From: Haladaptatus sp. DJG-WS-42
Lineage (GTDB): Archaea; Halobacteriota; Halobacteria; Halobacteriales; Halococcaceae
DNA: 64,000 bases
Assembly (NCBI RefSeq): GCF_037198285.1
Contig: NZ_CP147243.1
Coordinates: 2,100,422 to 2,164,421, forward strand
Reading direction: 5' to 3'
Shown: positions 25,665 through 34,740 of the stretch, piece by piece
Numbering within the stretch: position 1 is the first letter of the stretch
How the letters are laid out: every line of letters starts with the position of its first letter
Made by a program: the position numbers and the translations under genes
The notes under the pieces: model-generated
The model's input: the letters and a program-made list of their open reading frames with translations, nothing else
What the model was told of the DNA's origin: nothing
Database searches by the model: none

Positions 25665-26849
25665 ATGACTACTGCGGGAGCATCCTCGAAGCGCCCATGG
25701 CTGGCACTTGTGGGCTGTTTCATCGTCTCAATCGGGTTCAACGCCTACCTCTTTGCTCCCGCGAGCATCATGCCGTCGTTCGTCGCGGCGTTCGGCATCG
25801 ACAAACCGACCGCCGGACTTTCAATCAGCGCCGTCTTCCTCGCGTGGGGGCTGTTCCAGATTCCGAGTGGCTTCTTGATGGATCGCTACGACAACCGGCT
25901 ACTCGTGTGGGCCGGGGTGTTCCTCTTTCTCGCCGTCTCTGTGGCGAGCCTGTTTGCACCGACGTACCCAGCGTTCCTCGCAACGCGGTTCGTTGGCGGT
26001 ATCACAGCGGTGTTCCTCTGGACGGCGAACGCAAACATCGTCAGCCAGTCGTTTCCACCAGCGAGACGCGCGCTCGGGACGAGTCTGTTCGTTGCGAGCG
26101 CGCCCGCCGGAGTCACGCTTGCGCAAGCCGCTGGGCCAACGCTTGAGCCGCTTCTCGGGTGGCGAGGGGTTGTGGCCGTGTACGCTGTCGTGACCCTCTG
26201 TGGCCTGCCGTTGTTCGTCTGGGCACTCGACGAGCCGGTTCGGAACAAATCTGCCCTCACGGTGTCGAAATTTGTTGCCGCGCTGGGTAATCGGCGGGTG
26301 TTGGCCATTGCGTTCAGTAGCTTCTGTGCGTACTCGCTGTTCGTGTTCCTGAACTCGTGGATGCCGACCTATGCAACCGAAGTGGTTGGGGTCAATATCG
26401 CGACCGCGGGTGCACTCGCCGCGCTGGTTCCCGCGATGGGGCTGGTTGCCCGGCCCGGAGGCGGATGGCTTTCAGACCGCATCGGTGGCCAACGGCGACC
26501 GGTGATCTTCGCGGCGTTCTTGTTGGTGATGCCAGCCCTCGCCATCGCCGCGTTGACCTCGTCTGTGGTCGGATTCGTGGTTGCGCTGGTGCTCGCCGGG
26601 ATTGGCTCCCAACTCGGGACGGGCGTCTTCTACGTCTTCGTAGAGGAAGCGTCGCCCAACGAATCCGGCGGGACGAGCCTCTCGGTGTTGATGACCATCT
26701 CCATCGCGGGGTCGCTCGTCGCACCAGTCGCCGCTGGCTGGCTCATCGACGTCGTCTCGTGGACGACGACGTTCGCAATCGGCGGTTTGGTAGCAGTCTG
26801 TGGAATCGCTGCCGTTGCTCGCCTCCCTGCTGCGACAAACGCCCACTGA
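25665..26849 (+). CDS. MFS transporter
   Basis: A 394-residue major facilitator with 12 predicted helices. After helix 2 comes the MFS signature-like GFLMDRYDNRLLVWAG, and the second half repeats it as GGWLSDRIGGQRRPV. The pattern is that of NarK/cyanate/oxalate-type anion or drug permeases, but the substrate cannot be read. ATG start at 25665 and no evident partner gene; the next gene is convergent with a 35-bp gap. Confidence 0.88.
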   Translation: MTTAGASSKRPWLALVGCFIVSIGFNAYLFAPASIMPSFVAAFGIDKPTAGLSISAVFLAWGLFQIPSGFLMDRYDNRLLVWAGVFLFLAVSVASLFAPTYPAFLATRFVGGITAVFLWTANANIVSQSFPPARRALGTSLFVASAPAGVTLAQAAGPTLEPLLGWRGVVAVYAVVTLCGLPLFVWALDEPVRNKSALTVSKFVAALGNRRVLAIAFSSFCAYSLFVFLNSWMPTYATEVVGVNIATAGALAALVPAMGLVARPGGGWLSDRIGGQRRPVIFAAFLLVMPALAIAALTSSVVGFVVALVLAGIGSQLGTGVFYVFVEEASPNESGGTSLSVLMTISIAGSLVAPVAAGWLIDVVSWTTTFAIGGLVAVCGIAAVARLPAATNAH

Positions 26850-26884
26850 AGCCGCCGAAAAACAAGCTCGAGATTGCCGTTTCG

Positions 26885-27529
26885 CTACTCTTCGACCGGC
26901 GTCCCATCGACGCGCTTTGCCCCTTCTGAGTCGTGAACCACGACTTCGCCGTCGGCGGGAGCCGCGAACGTGTAGTTGTCGCGTACACCGATTGCCTCCT
27001 CCAACTCCCGAACCGCGCGCTCCTTGAGTGCCGCTGCCAGTTCTTCTGCTTCCTCTCTGGAAATGTCGCGGCCCAACCCTTCGCACTCGTGGGCGCGAAC
27101 CATGCCTTCTTGGTCGACGGCTTCGCCCATTGGCTGGCTGGTGCCGCCAAGTGCCACGCTGAAGGGGTAGGTCTGGCAGATGAGCGGGCGGTCGTCGTGA
27201 ATCGAGCACGCGCCCACGCCGTCTTCTTCGACGTAGAACGAGCAGTCGCCACAGCCGGTGGTCTGGATGGCCCACTCGAAGGTTTCGCCCGCCCCGTCGG
27301 AGAGGCCGTAGGGCATCGGGCGGGCAACGTCGCGCCAGTCGTACTCGTGGGTCTGTTGGATGGCTCTGACTTCGTCGGGGAAGACGGTGGCCGTGTGTGG
27401 GTCTTCGTCGTCGGCCTTACAGCACGCGCCACACCGGGTACACTCGAAGCCGATCGACTCGATGGCGTCGGCTAACTCGGAAACAGCGAGCGAGCGAGCC
27501 GTTTCGAGTTCGGCTTCGAGGCTTTGCAT
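26885..27529 (-). CDS. YkgJ-family cysteine-cluster protein
   Basis: A 214-residue protein with the eight-cysteine YkgJ/UPF0153 pattern: FECTRCGACCKADDEDP (about 28-44), then CGDCSFYVEEDGVGACSIHD and RPLICQTYPF. The cysteines probably bind an Fe-S or zinc centre. Members occur in all domains without a firm function. The C-terminal 70 residues are acidic and less conserved in appearance. ATG start at 27529. Confidence 0.85.
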   Translation of the reverse strand: MQSLEAELETARSLAVSELADAIESIGFECTRCGACCKADDEDPHTATVFPDEVRAIQQTHEYDWRDVARPMPYGLSDGAGETFEWAIQTTGCGDCSFYVEEDGVGACSIHDDRPLICQTYPFSVALGGTSQPMGEAVDQEGMVRAHECEGLGRDISREEAEELAAALKERAVRELEEAIGVRDNYTFAAPADGEVVVHDSEGAKRVDGTPVEE

Positions 27530-27565
27530 ACGCGTGCTACCGGCCGCGTGCTGAAAAGCGCGTCG

Positions 27566-28348
27566 TCAGCGTGGACTGGCGCGCTCGCCGTCCCAACGCA
27601 CCTTGTGCTCGACGGCGAGTTTTTCTAAGTGTGCAGCGACGGTTCCCTCCGCAAGGCTCCTGACCGCCGAGATGTCTTTCTCGTAGGCGTCGTCGGTGAT
27701 TGTCTCGAGCGTCGTTGTGCCCGCTCTGACAGCCGCGAGCACACGTTGTTCGCGTTCGAGCCGGTGGCGAATCAGCCGCTCGCAGGTTTCACGCACATTC
27801 TCGATGACTTCGCCGTGGCCGGGGTAGAGCCGCGGTGGGTTACGCGCGACGAGGCGGCGCAGTGAGGTGAGGTACGCACGAACGTCGCCTTCGCCCGCGG
27901 CGACGACGACGCTTCCTTCTTTGACCACGAGGTCGCCCGAGAAGATGCCGTGTGTGCTTTCGAGGGCGACGTGGTCGCGCGCGTGGCCCGGCGTGTCGAG
28001 GATGATGATTTGCTCGCCGCTTTCGGCGGTGAGCGTCGTTCCTTCGATGAAGGTACGGTCGGGCGCAACCCCAGTCGCTTGCTCAAAGAGTTCTTCACGG
28101 CCCCGGTGCGCCCAGACGGCCGCACCCGTTTTCTCGGCGTAGCTAGCGACCCCGCCAACGTGGTCAGGATGGGTGTGGGTCACCAAGATGTGCGCAACCC
28201 CTCGCTGAGCGACTTCTCTGTCAAGCGCGTCGGTTCGGGCAGCGGGGTCTACGAGAATCGCGCCGCTCGTCCCGATGAGGAAGGCGTTGGTCGTCCCTTC
28301 CGGCGCGTAGGTGGCGACGCTCACAGGGAGGTTACAGACGGGTTCCAT
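27566..28348 (-). CDS. Metallo-β-lactamase-fold hydrolase
   Basis: A 260-residue MBL-fold protein of the LACTB2/glyoxalase II-like group. The metal-binding motif is VTHTHPDHVGGV (HxHxDH), followed by DTPGHARDHVAL, FSGDLV and YPGHGEVI. The C-terminal 60 residues (VRAGTTTLETITDDAY onward) form the winged-helix-like tail seen in LACTB2 proteins, which can act as RNases or thioesterases. The substrate is unknown. ATG start; a small regulator gene lies 37 bp upstream on the same strand. Confidence 0.9.
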   Translation of the reverse strand: MEPVCNLPVSVATYAPEGTTNAFLIGTSGAILVDPAARTDALDREVAQRGVAHILVTHTHPDHVGGVASYAEKTGAAVWAHRGREELFEQATGVAPDRTFIEGTTLTAESGEQIIILDTPGHARDHVALESTHGIFSGDLVVKEGSVVVAAGEGDVRAYLTSLRRLVARNPPRLYPGHGEVIENVRETCERLIRHRLEREQRVLAAVRAGTTTLETITDDAYEKDISAVRSLAEGTVAAHLEKLAVEHKVRWDGERASPR

Positions 28349-28385
28349 ACCGCAAAAACGTGGGTGGGTGACGAAAAGACTGGGT

Positions 28386-28667
28386 TCAGTTTTTCAGCGT
28401 GTAAACCTGCTTGCGCGCGTCGTGGAACGAGTAGCGCGAGTTCACGAGGTCAACTTCCTCGAGACGATTGAGGGCGTAGCGAACCGTGCGGTCTGGCAGC
28501 AGCGATTCGTCCGCGAGCTGACCCTGTGAGAGCGGCGATTCGCCTTCGAGGACTTTTGCGACGAGTTTTGCGCTTGGGGGGAGCTCCCGCAGGCGTTCGC
28601 GGAAGTCAGGATCTGCGAGTGGTGATTCTTCGGCCGTGCGAGTACGTTCCTTGGTGGTCGTGCTCAT
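28386..28667 (-). CDS. Small winged-helix transcriptional regulator
   Basis: A 93-residue MarR-like helix-turn-helix protein. The recognition region is LSQGQLADESLLPDRTVRYA (about 47-66), followed by a wing NSRYSFHDARKQVYTL. This type is common in haloarchaea as single-domain regulators. The AT-rich upstream region (28700-28770), with a TGCA-TAAG-TGCA repeat, may be its promoter and operator. It precedes the MBL gene on the same strand. Confidence 0.82.
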   Translation of the reverse strand: MSTTTKERTRTAEESPLADPDFRERLRELPPSAKLVAKVLEGESPLSQGQLADESLLPDRTVRYALNRLEEVDLVNSRYSFHDARKQVYTLKN

Positions 28668-28800
28668 ACCACTGGCTCAGAGAAGGTCTGTGGTAAATCT
28701 TGTCTCTATACACATCCAAATAATAGGGATGCATAAGTGCATATAATCATCCTTTAAACATAGAAGGTTGACCAGTTTCGTTCGTTGTCACGTTGGGCCA

Positions 28801-28965
28801 CTATGCGCGGTGGAAATTGTCTACTTGTGGATTGTCACCGTGGCGGTGATAGCGGCCAAGCGGTGCGTTACAGCCCGGACAATGGATCATGACGAGGCGC
28901 GGTCGTTCGTGGCGAATGAGCTGCTCGGTCGCATAGTCGTTGCCACACTGCGAACACATCGGCAT
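28801..28965 (-). CDS. Two-CxxC zinc microprotein
   Basis: A 54-residue protein starting MPMCSQCGNDYATEQLIRHE, with CSQC and CPGC pairs spaced for one zinc ion and a basic, His-rich tail. The start at 28965 is chosen because the first CxxC lies right after it; a Met at 28995 is possible. Function unknown. Confidence 0.72.
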   Translation of the reverse strand: MPMCSQCGNDYATEQLIRHERPRLVMIHCPGCNAPLGRYHRHGDNPQVDNFHRA

Positions 28966-29040
28966 CGTACTATGTACTTTGGTAGCAATGCACATAATAA
29001 TGCCGCTCTTACCCGCTTTGGTCAGACAGTTCCAGTATCG

Positions 29041-29047
29041 TTTTATC
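29041..29047 (+). promoter_or_regulatory. TATA box of the methyltransferase gene
   Basis: TTTTATC, centred about 29 bp before the GTG at 29073. It supports a leaderless transcript and the choice of that start. Confidence 0.55.
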
Positions 29048-29072
29048 CCCCCAACAGAGTAGTGAAGGTAGC

Positions 29073-29777
29073 GTGAAAGGGCAGGAGTGGTACCAGGCGG
29101 ACGAGGTGGCCGAAGAGTACGACACAAAGCGTTTCTCTCGCGGTGGCCGACTCATCGACCGCCGGGAAAAACAGGCGTTGCTCGATGCAATTGGCGACCT
29201 CGAAGGCAAAGCCGTCCTCGAAATCGCCTGCGGTACCGGTCGGTTCACCGTGATGCTCGCAGAGCGTGGCGCCAACATCATCGGTCTCGACATCTCGAAG
29301 GCGATGCTCCAACAGGGTCGCCACAAGGCACAGGCCGCGGGCGTTGCAGACCACATCGAGTTCATGCGCGGCGACGCCGCCCGCCTCCCGTTCCCCGACA
29401 ACCATTTCGACATCGTGTTTGCGATGCGCTTTTTCCACCTCGCAGACACGCCCGCTTCGTTCCTCTCTGAGATGCGTCGCGTCTCAAAGGAAATCGTCTT
29501 TTTCGACACGTTCAACGCGCCGAGCGCGCGTTCGGTGTACAACTGGCTGCTCCCGATGGGGTCGCGCCTCTACACCGAAGACGAGGTTTCCGCGCTGTTT
29601 CGTGAAACCGACCTCTCGCTCGAACACGTCGAGCACGATTTCCTCTTGCCGTATGGCTTTTATCGGAGCATTCCAAACGGCATCGCCTCAACGGCGCGCC
29701 GCATCGACACCTCGCTTGGCGACACCCCGCTTGGCGACCTCGCCTCCGTGTCCTACTGGAAGGCTAAGATAAACTGA
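29073..29777 (+). CDS. Class I SAM-dependent methyltransferase
   Basis: A 234-residue methyltransferase of the UbiE/Methyltransf_11 type. The SAM-binding motif I is VLEIACGTGRFTVMLAERG (about 49-67) with the acidic strand-end GLDIS, then GDAARLPFPDNHFDIVFAM as motifs II and III. The substrate is unknown; small hydrophobic molecules or quinone precursors are typical. GTG start at 29073 supported by a TATA box. A family 2 glycosyltransferase gene follows after about 58 bp. Confidence 0.88.
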   Translation: MKGQEWYQADEVAEEYDTKRFSRGGRLIDRREKQALLDAIGDLEGKAVLEIACGTGRFTVMLAERGANIIGLDISKAMLQQGRHKAQAAGVADHIEFMRGDAARLPFPDNHFDIVFAMRFFHLADTPASFLSEMRRVSKEIVFFDTFNAPSARSVYNWLLPMGSRLYTEDEVSALFRETDLSLEHVEHDFLLPYGFYRSIPNGIASTARRIDTSLGDTPLGDLASVSYWKAKIN

Positions 29778-29835
29778 CAGTTCTGCGACTGCGAACACCG
29801 GGTATTTTTACTTGTCCGTGGTGCTATCGAGTACT

Positions 29836-30738
29836 ATGAAGCTCTCGGTGGTCATCCCGACGCTCAACGACCGAGAGCGCCTCGTTCGCAGTCTCGATGC
29901 GCTGGGCGAACACGCCCCAGCCGTCGAATGTATCGTCGTAAACGGTCCTTCGACCGACGGCACGACGGGCATGATTCGCGACCGAGACGATGTCGCGACG
30001 CTCGTTGAACTCGCAGACCGAAATCTGAACGTCGCCCGTAACGCCGGAGCCACACGAGCGACCGGCGATGCCATTGCCTTTCTCTCCTCGAATCGCGCCA
30101 TCGAACCCGGTTGGTACGAAGCCGTTCTCGAAGGCCTCGAAACCGCAGACGCCGTCACCGGCCCGACACACCGTGAGTTGCACACGGGCCTCGCCTCCGA
30201 AGCCGTCGAATCGCGGTCGATTGCGGGCCGCGAAGTCACCTATATTAACGGGTCGAACGCGGCGTTCCACCGCGACGTGCTCACCGACTTAGACGGCTTC
30301 GACGAATACCTCCAAACAGGTGGTGCGCGCGACCTCTCACACCGACTCGCGGCAAACGGCTACACTGTGGGCTGGGCGGGCAAGATGTGCGTTCGACGCG
30401 GCCTCGAAGCAGACGGCGGCCGCCACGAACGCGACTGGGGCTGGAAGTATCGCGCGCTTTCGTACAGACTCGTCAAAAACTACGGTGTTCGCCCGACGGT
30501 CGCTCGCCGGATGTTCAGCCATGGCGTGTCGGATGCGGTGGGGACGCTTCGAGACGTTGCCCGTGGCGAGGCCACGCCGTCGAGTTGGGTTGGGAACGGT
30601 CGCGACGTACTCCGCGGCATGGGCCGGGGTGCCACAGACGCAGTGTTCGCCCGGCGAAAAGACAACCACGACCGGCGCAACCCGAACGGCATCTCTGCGC
30701 GCGCAGACCGCGCGGTCGAAGTGTACACCTGGCGTTAA
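29836..30738 (+). CDS. Family 2 glycosyltransferase
   Basis: A 300-residue GT-A-fold enzyme starting MKLSVVIPTLNDRERLVRSL. The nucleotide-sugar site shows IVVNGPSTDGT, and the acceptor and metal region LNVARNAGATRATGDAIAFL; the usual DxD appears degenerate (SSNRAI). A later block DGFDEYLQTGGARDLSHRL matches GT2 acceptor motifs. The ATG at 29836 is preferred to the TTG at 29812. Its product may join cell-surface glycans, but no glycan cluster is adjacent. It ends sharing TTAA with the convergent gene. Confidence 0.85.
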   Translation: MKLSVVIPTLNDRERLVRSLDALGEHAPAVECIVVNGPSTDGTTGMIRDRDDVATLVELADRNLNVARNAGATRATGDAIAFLSSNRAIEPGWYEAVLEGLETADAVTGPTHRELHTGLASEAVESRSIAGREVTYINGSNAAFHRDVLTDLDGFDEYLQTGGARDLSHRLAANGYTVGWAGKMCVRRGLEADGGRHERDWGWKYRALSYRLVKNYGVRPTVARRMFSHGVSDAVGTLRDVARGEATPSSWVGNGRDVLRGMGRGATDAVFARRKDNHDRRNPNGISARADRAVEVYTWR

Positions 30739-31547
30739 GGCGCGAGCGCATCGATGACGCGCGAGGGATTTTTTGAGAACACGCGAGCCATCGCGTCTTC
30801 CGGCACGTCGAGCGTGAGTATCTCCATCACCGAGACGTTTGGATGGGTATCCGGCGCGCCGCTGCCAAACAGCACGCGGTCTGGATGCTCGCGGATGGCG
30901 CGTTCGAGTTGGCCGCGGTACCGGACGAAACTCGTATCGAGATAGAGCGACTCGTAGTCGTCCAACAGCGAGATGGCCTCATCCATCAGGCCGCGGTTGA
31001 GCGGATGGCCGCCAAAGTGTGCGAGAATCACGGGCACGTCCCAGTCGAGGAATGCCTCCGCGACGGCCGATGGTGGGAAACTCTCGCCCCCGCGTACGAG
31101 CAGCGGGAGCGACACGTCCGCGAGCTGTTCGACGACTTCGGTGTCGGGGATGCCGTCCGCGCTCGGGTCGAGCATGAAGCCATTGAAGCGGTCGTCGTAG
31201 GCGTAGCGTTCGACGTCCTCTGGCGAGGTGTGGTGGTCTTTACGCCGAGCGGTGAGATTACGCACTCGCGCGCCGAGTCGCGCATCCGCGTCGAGTGCGC
31301 CGTTGATGCGGGCGAACGCGACGAACGGGCGTTCGACGCTCATTCGGGCGACGGCATTGTTCGCCCGGAGGTAGTTGCCTTCGACCGAGCCGGGGTAGAC
31401 GACGGCTTTTACGACACCTGCTTGATGAATTTCGCGCTCTAAGTTCTCCGGCCCGATGGCGCGTCCGCGTTCTGTGACACCTTCTTCTGCCGTGCTGAGA
31501 CGGGTGTGTACGTCCACAACGCGGAATCCGTGTTCCAGCTCCAGCAT
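30735..31547 (-). CDS. Amidohydrolase_2-fold protein with lost metal ligands
   Basis: A 270-residue TIM-barrel protein of the Amidohydrolase_2/TatD-like type. The first strand reads VVDVHTRL (H14, R16) where active enzymes have HxH. Strand 5 has LLVRGGES instead of a His, and strand 8 FGSGAP instead of FGSDxP; only AHFGGH is kept. The zinc site is therefore probably broken, and a non-catalytic or altered role is likely. I chose ATG 31547 because a CCATATC element lies 28 bp upstream; ATG 31559 is the alternative. Convergent with the glycosyltransferase gene. Confidence 0.8.
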   Translation of the reverse strand: MLELEHGFRVVDVHTRLSTAEEGVTERGRAIGPENLEREIHQAGVVKAVVYPGSVEGNYLRANNAVARMSVERPFVAFARINGALDADARLGARVRNLTARRKDHHTSPEDVERYAYDDRFNGFMLDPSADGIPDTEVVEQLADVSLPLLVRGGESFPPSAVAEAFLDWDVPVILAHFGGHPLNRGLMDEAISLLDDYESLYLDTSFVRYRGQLERAIREHPDRVLFGSGAPDTHPNVSVMEILTLDVPEDAMARVFSKNPSRVIDALAP

Positions 31548-31722
31548 TTTACAAGGCATGGGTGGGGCAGGATATGGTCGTACCGATTCATGTCTGATGA
31601 AATACGTGTTTGTGAGGGTGAACACGGCCGCGTTGCACCTCGATTTTCGACACAGCTTACGATGCCTATCACAACTTTGAACGACCCTCTCGCGGGAGTG
31701 CGCCGAGCTACACCGTCGCTTG

Positions 31723-31741
31723 CGTGCGATTTTTTCGCACG
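31723..31741. promoter_or_regulatory. Palindrome upstream of the thermosome TATA box
   Basis: CGTGCGA (31723-31729) and TCGCACG (31735-31741), a perfect 7-bp inverted repeat around five T. An overlapping repeat (TTTTTCGC 31731-31738 with GCGAGAAA 31742-31749) abuts the TATA box. Candidate heat-shock operator. Confidence 0.55.
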
Positions 31742-31750
31742 GCGAGAAAT

Positions 31751-31759
31751 CTTTATATA
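31751..31759 (+). promoter_or_regulatory. TATA box of the thermosome gene
   Basis: CTTTATATA, a near-consensus box centred about 39 bp before ATG 31794; predicts a leader of roughly 12 nt. Confidence 0.65.
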
Positions 31760-31793
31760 GAATTGTAAACATTCCTATACCGAGGTTTCACGT

Positions 31794-33371
31794 ATGTCAC
31801 AAGCATTCTACGCCGGGGGTCAGCCCCTTTTCATTCTGAGTGAGGGAACGCGACGAACCCGCGGGCGCGACGCCCAGGGGTCGAACATTGCAGCAGGGAA
31901 AGCCGTAAGCGGCGCGGTTCGCACAACACTCGGACCGCGTGGGATGGACAAGATGCTCGTCTCGTCGTCCGGTGACGTGGTTATCACGAACGACGGCGCG
32001 ACCATCCTCAACAAGATGGACATCGAGCACCCAGCCGCCCAGATGATCGTCGAAGTCTCCCAGACCCAAGAGGACGAAGTCGGCGACGGCACGACCACCG
32101 CGGCCGTCCTCGCGGGCGAACTGCTCGCAAAAGCAGAAGACCTGCTCGAAGACGACGTCCACGCGACCACCATCGTCGAAGGCTACCACGAGGCCGCCCG
32201 CCTCGCCCACGAAGCCATCGAGGCGCAGGTACTTTCAGACGAACTCGACGACGAACTGCTCAGAAAGGTCGCAGAGTCCTCGATGACGGGCAAGGGAACC
32301 GGTGACGTGGCGGCTGACGTGCTCGCAAAAACGGTTGTGAAGGCAATCCGCCACGTCCAAGGCGAGAAGAAAGTCGAGCGCGACGACGTGCGCATCCACA
32401 CACAGGTCGGCTCCTCGTCGTCTGCGACCGAACTCGTAGAGGGCGTCATCCTCGACGAGGAACCCGTCCATGAGAACATGCCCCGGACGGTCGAAAACGC
32501 GACCATCGCGGTTCTCGACATGGAACTCGACGTGCGAAAGAGCAGCGTCGATGCCGAGTACAACATCACCTCCATCGAGCAGCTAAACGCCGCACTCGAA
32601 GCAGAAGAGGGCGAGCTTCGCGGCTACGCCGCCGCGCTCAAAGACGCTGGCGTTGACGTGGTGTTCGCCACTGACGACATCGACGACCGCGTCGGCTCGT
32701 TCCTCGCCAAAGCCGACATCCTCGCCTACAAAAACGTCAGCAAGAAGGACGCGACGGCAATCGCCCGGGCGACCGGTGCGACCCGCATCGGCACGCTCGA
32801 AGACGTCTCCAACGACGACTTCGGCCACGCAGACCGCATCCACGTCCGCCGATTTGGCGACGAAGAACTCACCTTCCTCGAAGGTGGCGCGGCCGCAGAG
32901 GCCGTGACCGTCTTCGTCCGCGGCGGCACCGAACACGTCTGCGACGAACTCGAACGCGCCCTTCAGGACGCCCTTGACGTGGTCACGGCCGCCCTCGACA
33001 AGGGCGGCGTCGTGCCCGGTGCGGGCGCGACCGAAATCGCTATCGCCGACTACATCCGCGCGAAATCCGCGAGTATCGAAGGACGCAAACAGCTCGCCGT
33101 CAACGCCTTCGCAAACGCGGTGGACATGCTCCCGCGCACTCTCGCAGAGAACACCGGGATGGACCCCATCGACGCGCTCGTTGACCTCCGCTCGCGGTTC
33201 GAGGCGGAGGGTCGCGCGGGTGTCATCGCGGAAGGCCAGACCGGCGTCATCGGCGACCCGCTCGAATTCGGTATCATGGACCCGGCCGCTGTCAAGCACG
33301 GGGCGGTCGAATCCGCGACCGAAGCCGCGACCATGATCGTCCGCATCGACGACGTCATCGCCGCAAAATAA
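31794..33371 (+). CDS. Group II chaperonin (thermosome) subunit, short-tailed
   Basis: A 525-residue subunit of the double-ring ATP-driven folding chamber. Motifs are [37 protein letters not shown] (catalytic Asp) and [11 protein letters not shown]. The usual C-terminal GGM repeats of haloarchaeal CCT1/CCT2 are missing; the chain stops at DDVIAAK. This points to a CCT3-like, probably accessory subunit (comparison from memory). A strong TATA box and two palindromes upstream fit heat-shock control. ATG start; monocistronic. Confidence 0.95.
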   Translation: MSQAFYAGGQPLFILSEGTRRTRGRDAQGSNIAAGKAVSGAVRTTLGPRGMDKMLVSSSGDVVITNDGATILNKMDIEHPAAQMIVEVSQTQEDEVGDGTTTAAVLAGELLAKAEDLLEDDVHATTIVEGYHEAARLAHEAIEAQVLSDELDDELLRKVAESSMTGKGTGDVAADVLAKTVVKAIRHVQGEKKVERDDVRIHTQVGSSSSATELVEGVILDEEPVHENMPRTVENATIAVLDMELDVRKSSVDAEYNITSIEQLNAALEAEEGELRGYAAALKDAGVDVVFATDDIDDRVGSFLAKADILAYKNVSKKDATAIARATGATRIGTLEDVSNDDFGHADRIHVRRFGDEELTFLEGGAAAEAVTVFVRGGTEHVCDELERALQDALDVVTAALDKGGVVPGAGATEIAIADYIRAKSASIEGRKQLAVNAFANAVDMLPRTLAENTGMDPIDALVDLRSRFEAEGRAGVIAEGQTGVIGDPLEFGIMDPAAVKHGAVESATEAATMIVRIDDVIAAK

Positions 33372-33373
33372 GG

Positions 33374-33991
33374 TCATCCACCCACTTCGACGCGTGGCAA
33401 CGACCAGTCGAAGCGAAGGGCCAGTAACCGCAACAGCACGACCGTCACGGCACACGCCGTGGCAGAAAGCTGTTCGCCCACTCCATTTACCGTCGCTATC
33501 CAGAATACGACCCCGCCAGCGATGGCGCACGTCGCGTAGAAGTCCTCTTTGAGCACGCCCGGCACGCGCTGGAGCAATACGTCAGAAATGAGACCGCCAC
33601 CAACGCCCGTGAGCGTGGCGAGTAACACGATACCGAACCCAGAGACGCCCGCGTCTGCGCCGACGAGCGCGCCCGTGGCGGCGAACGCGGCGAGACCAAT
33701 CGCGTCGGGGACGAGAATCGCTGAGTGTTGCACCCAGTTTTTCCGACTCCGCGAGAGGAGGAGCGCGACCACGACGCCCACAAACGCAATCGTCACGTCG
33801 TCGGTCGATTGAAGCGCGTTCGGAATCGCCCCGACGAGCACGTCGCGGGTCATCCCGCCGCCGAGGGCGGTGAGGATGCCGAGAACCGCGACCCCGAGCA
33901 CGTCTAAGCGTTCTTCGATGGCTTTGAGCGAGCCGGTGACGGCGAACGCGAGCAGGCCGACGACGTTCATGACGGCGAAGGCGTCGAGCAT
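33374..33991 (-). CDS. TRIC/YicG-type cation channel family protein
   Basis: A 205-residue membrane protein with seven helices and the twofold TRIC (UPF0126) signature: GGGMTRDVLVG (about 45-55) and GGGLISDVLLQ (about 130-140). Trimeric intracellular cation channel relatives conduct K+ or other monovalent cations. The ATG at 33991 overlaps the stop of the upstream SAM hydrolase gene by one base (TAATG), so it is co-translated with it as the last gene of a three-gene operon. The real cargo is unknown. Confidence 0.87.
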   Translation of the reverse strand: MLDAFAVMNVVGLLAFAVTGSLKAIEERLDVLGVAVLGILTALGGGMTRDVLVGAIPNALQSTDDVTIAFVGVVVALLLSRSRKNWVQHSAILVPDAIGLAAFAATGALVGADAGVSGFGIVLLATLTGVGGGLISDVLLQRVPGVLKEDFYATCAIAGGVVFWIATVNGVGEQLSATACAVTVVLLRLLALRFDWSLPRVEVGG

Positions 33992-34740
33992 TACCACGAG
34001 AGCCTGACGCGGTCACCGGGCTCGAGCGAAAAGGCCTCGTCGCCGCGGCCGCGGTTCACCGCGAGTTCGACGTTTTCATGGCTCCCGACGGTGACGACCT
34101 TCGCGCCGATGCCGACGGCGGCGAACGTGTGCCCAACGGGGACGCGCAGGTCGCCCACGCGCACCATATCTACGCTGTCGAGAATACGCCCCGGAATGTT
34201 CGTAATCACGTTGCCAAAGTCATCGACGACGAGCACCTCTCCTTCGGCGCTGTCGGCTTCGAGGACGGGGTCTGGGAAGCGTTCGATTGCGTAGTCGTCG
34301 GTTGGCGTCACGCCATCGAGGGCCGCAAGTGTGTCTGCGCCTGCGTCGTGAATGGTCGCTGCCCACGGCGCGAACACGTCGCGGCCGTGGAAGGTGGCGC
34401 TTGCCGGGTTTTCGACCGCGAGTTCGAACACGTCGATATCGGCTGCGAGTCGGCGGGCTGCGGGGAGCGCCACGCCGTTGTCGGGCGCAACAAAAACGTG
34501 TTCACCCGCGCGGATGGCGAGTGCGTTGCGGTCGGTGCCGACGCCGGGGTCTACCACCACGAGGTGGACGGCGGGCGGGAAATGGGGGAGTACCTCGCGG
34601 AGCCAAAACGCTGCCGCGCGCACGTCTTGGCGGGGCAAGTCGTGGCTCACATCGACGAGTCGCGCGTCTGAGTGCTGGAGGATGACGCCCTTCATCGCCG
34701 CCGGATACGGGGAGCCGAAATCAGAGGCGAGCGTAATCAT
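33991..34740 (-). CDS. SAM hydroxide adenosyltransferase (SAM hydrolase, DUF62)
   Basis: A 249-residue protein of the fluorinase/chlorinase fold whose archaeal members hydrolyse S-adenosylmethionine to adenosine and methionine. Visible are ITLASDFGSPYPAAMKGVI at the start, VVDPGVGTDRNALAIR, FVAPDNGV, FHGRDVFAPWAA and FGNVITNI. These match hydrolases rather than halogenases; no halide-specific insertion is evident. Its ATG overlaps the nadM stop (ATGA), and its end overlaps the TRIC start. The context ties SAM and NAD turnover together. Confidence 0.92.
   Translation of the reverse strand: MITLASDFGSPYPAAMKGVILQHSDARLVDVSHDLPRQDVRAAAFWLREVLPHFPPAVHLVVVDPGVGTDRNALAIRAGEHVFVAPDNGVALPAARRLAADIDVFELAVENPASATFHGRDVFAPWAATIHDAGADTLAALDGVTPTDDYAIERFPDPVLEADSAEGEVLVVDDFGNVITNIPGRILDSVDMVRVGDLRVPVGHTFAAVGIGAKVVTVGSHENVELAVNRGRGDEAFSLEPGDRVRLSW

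Noticed and set aside
33991-34740. SAM-dependent halogenase (fluorinase/chlorinase)
   Set aside because: The fold is shared, but no halide-site insertion is visible and the archaeal members are hydrolases.
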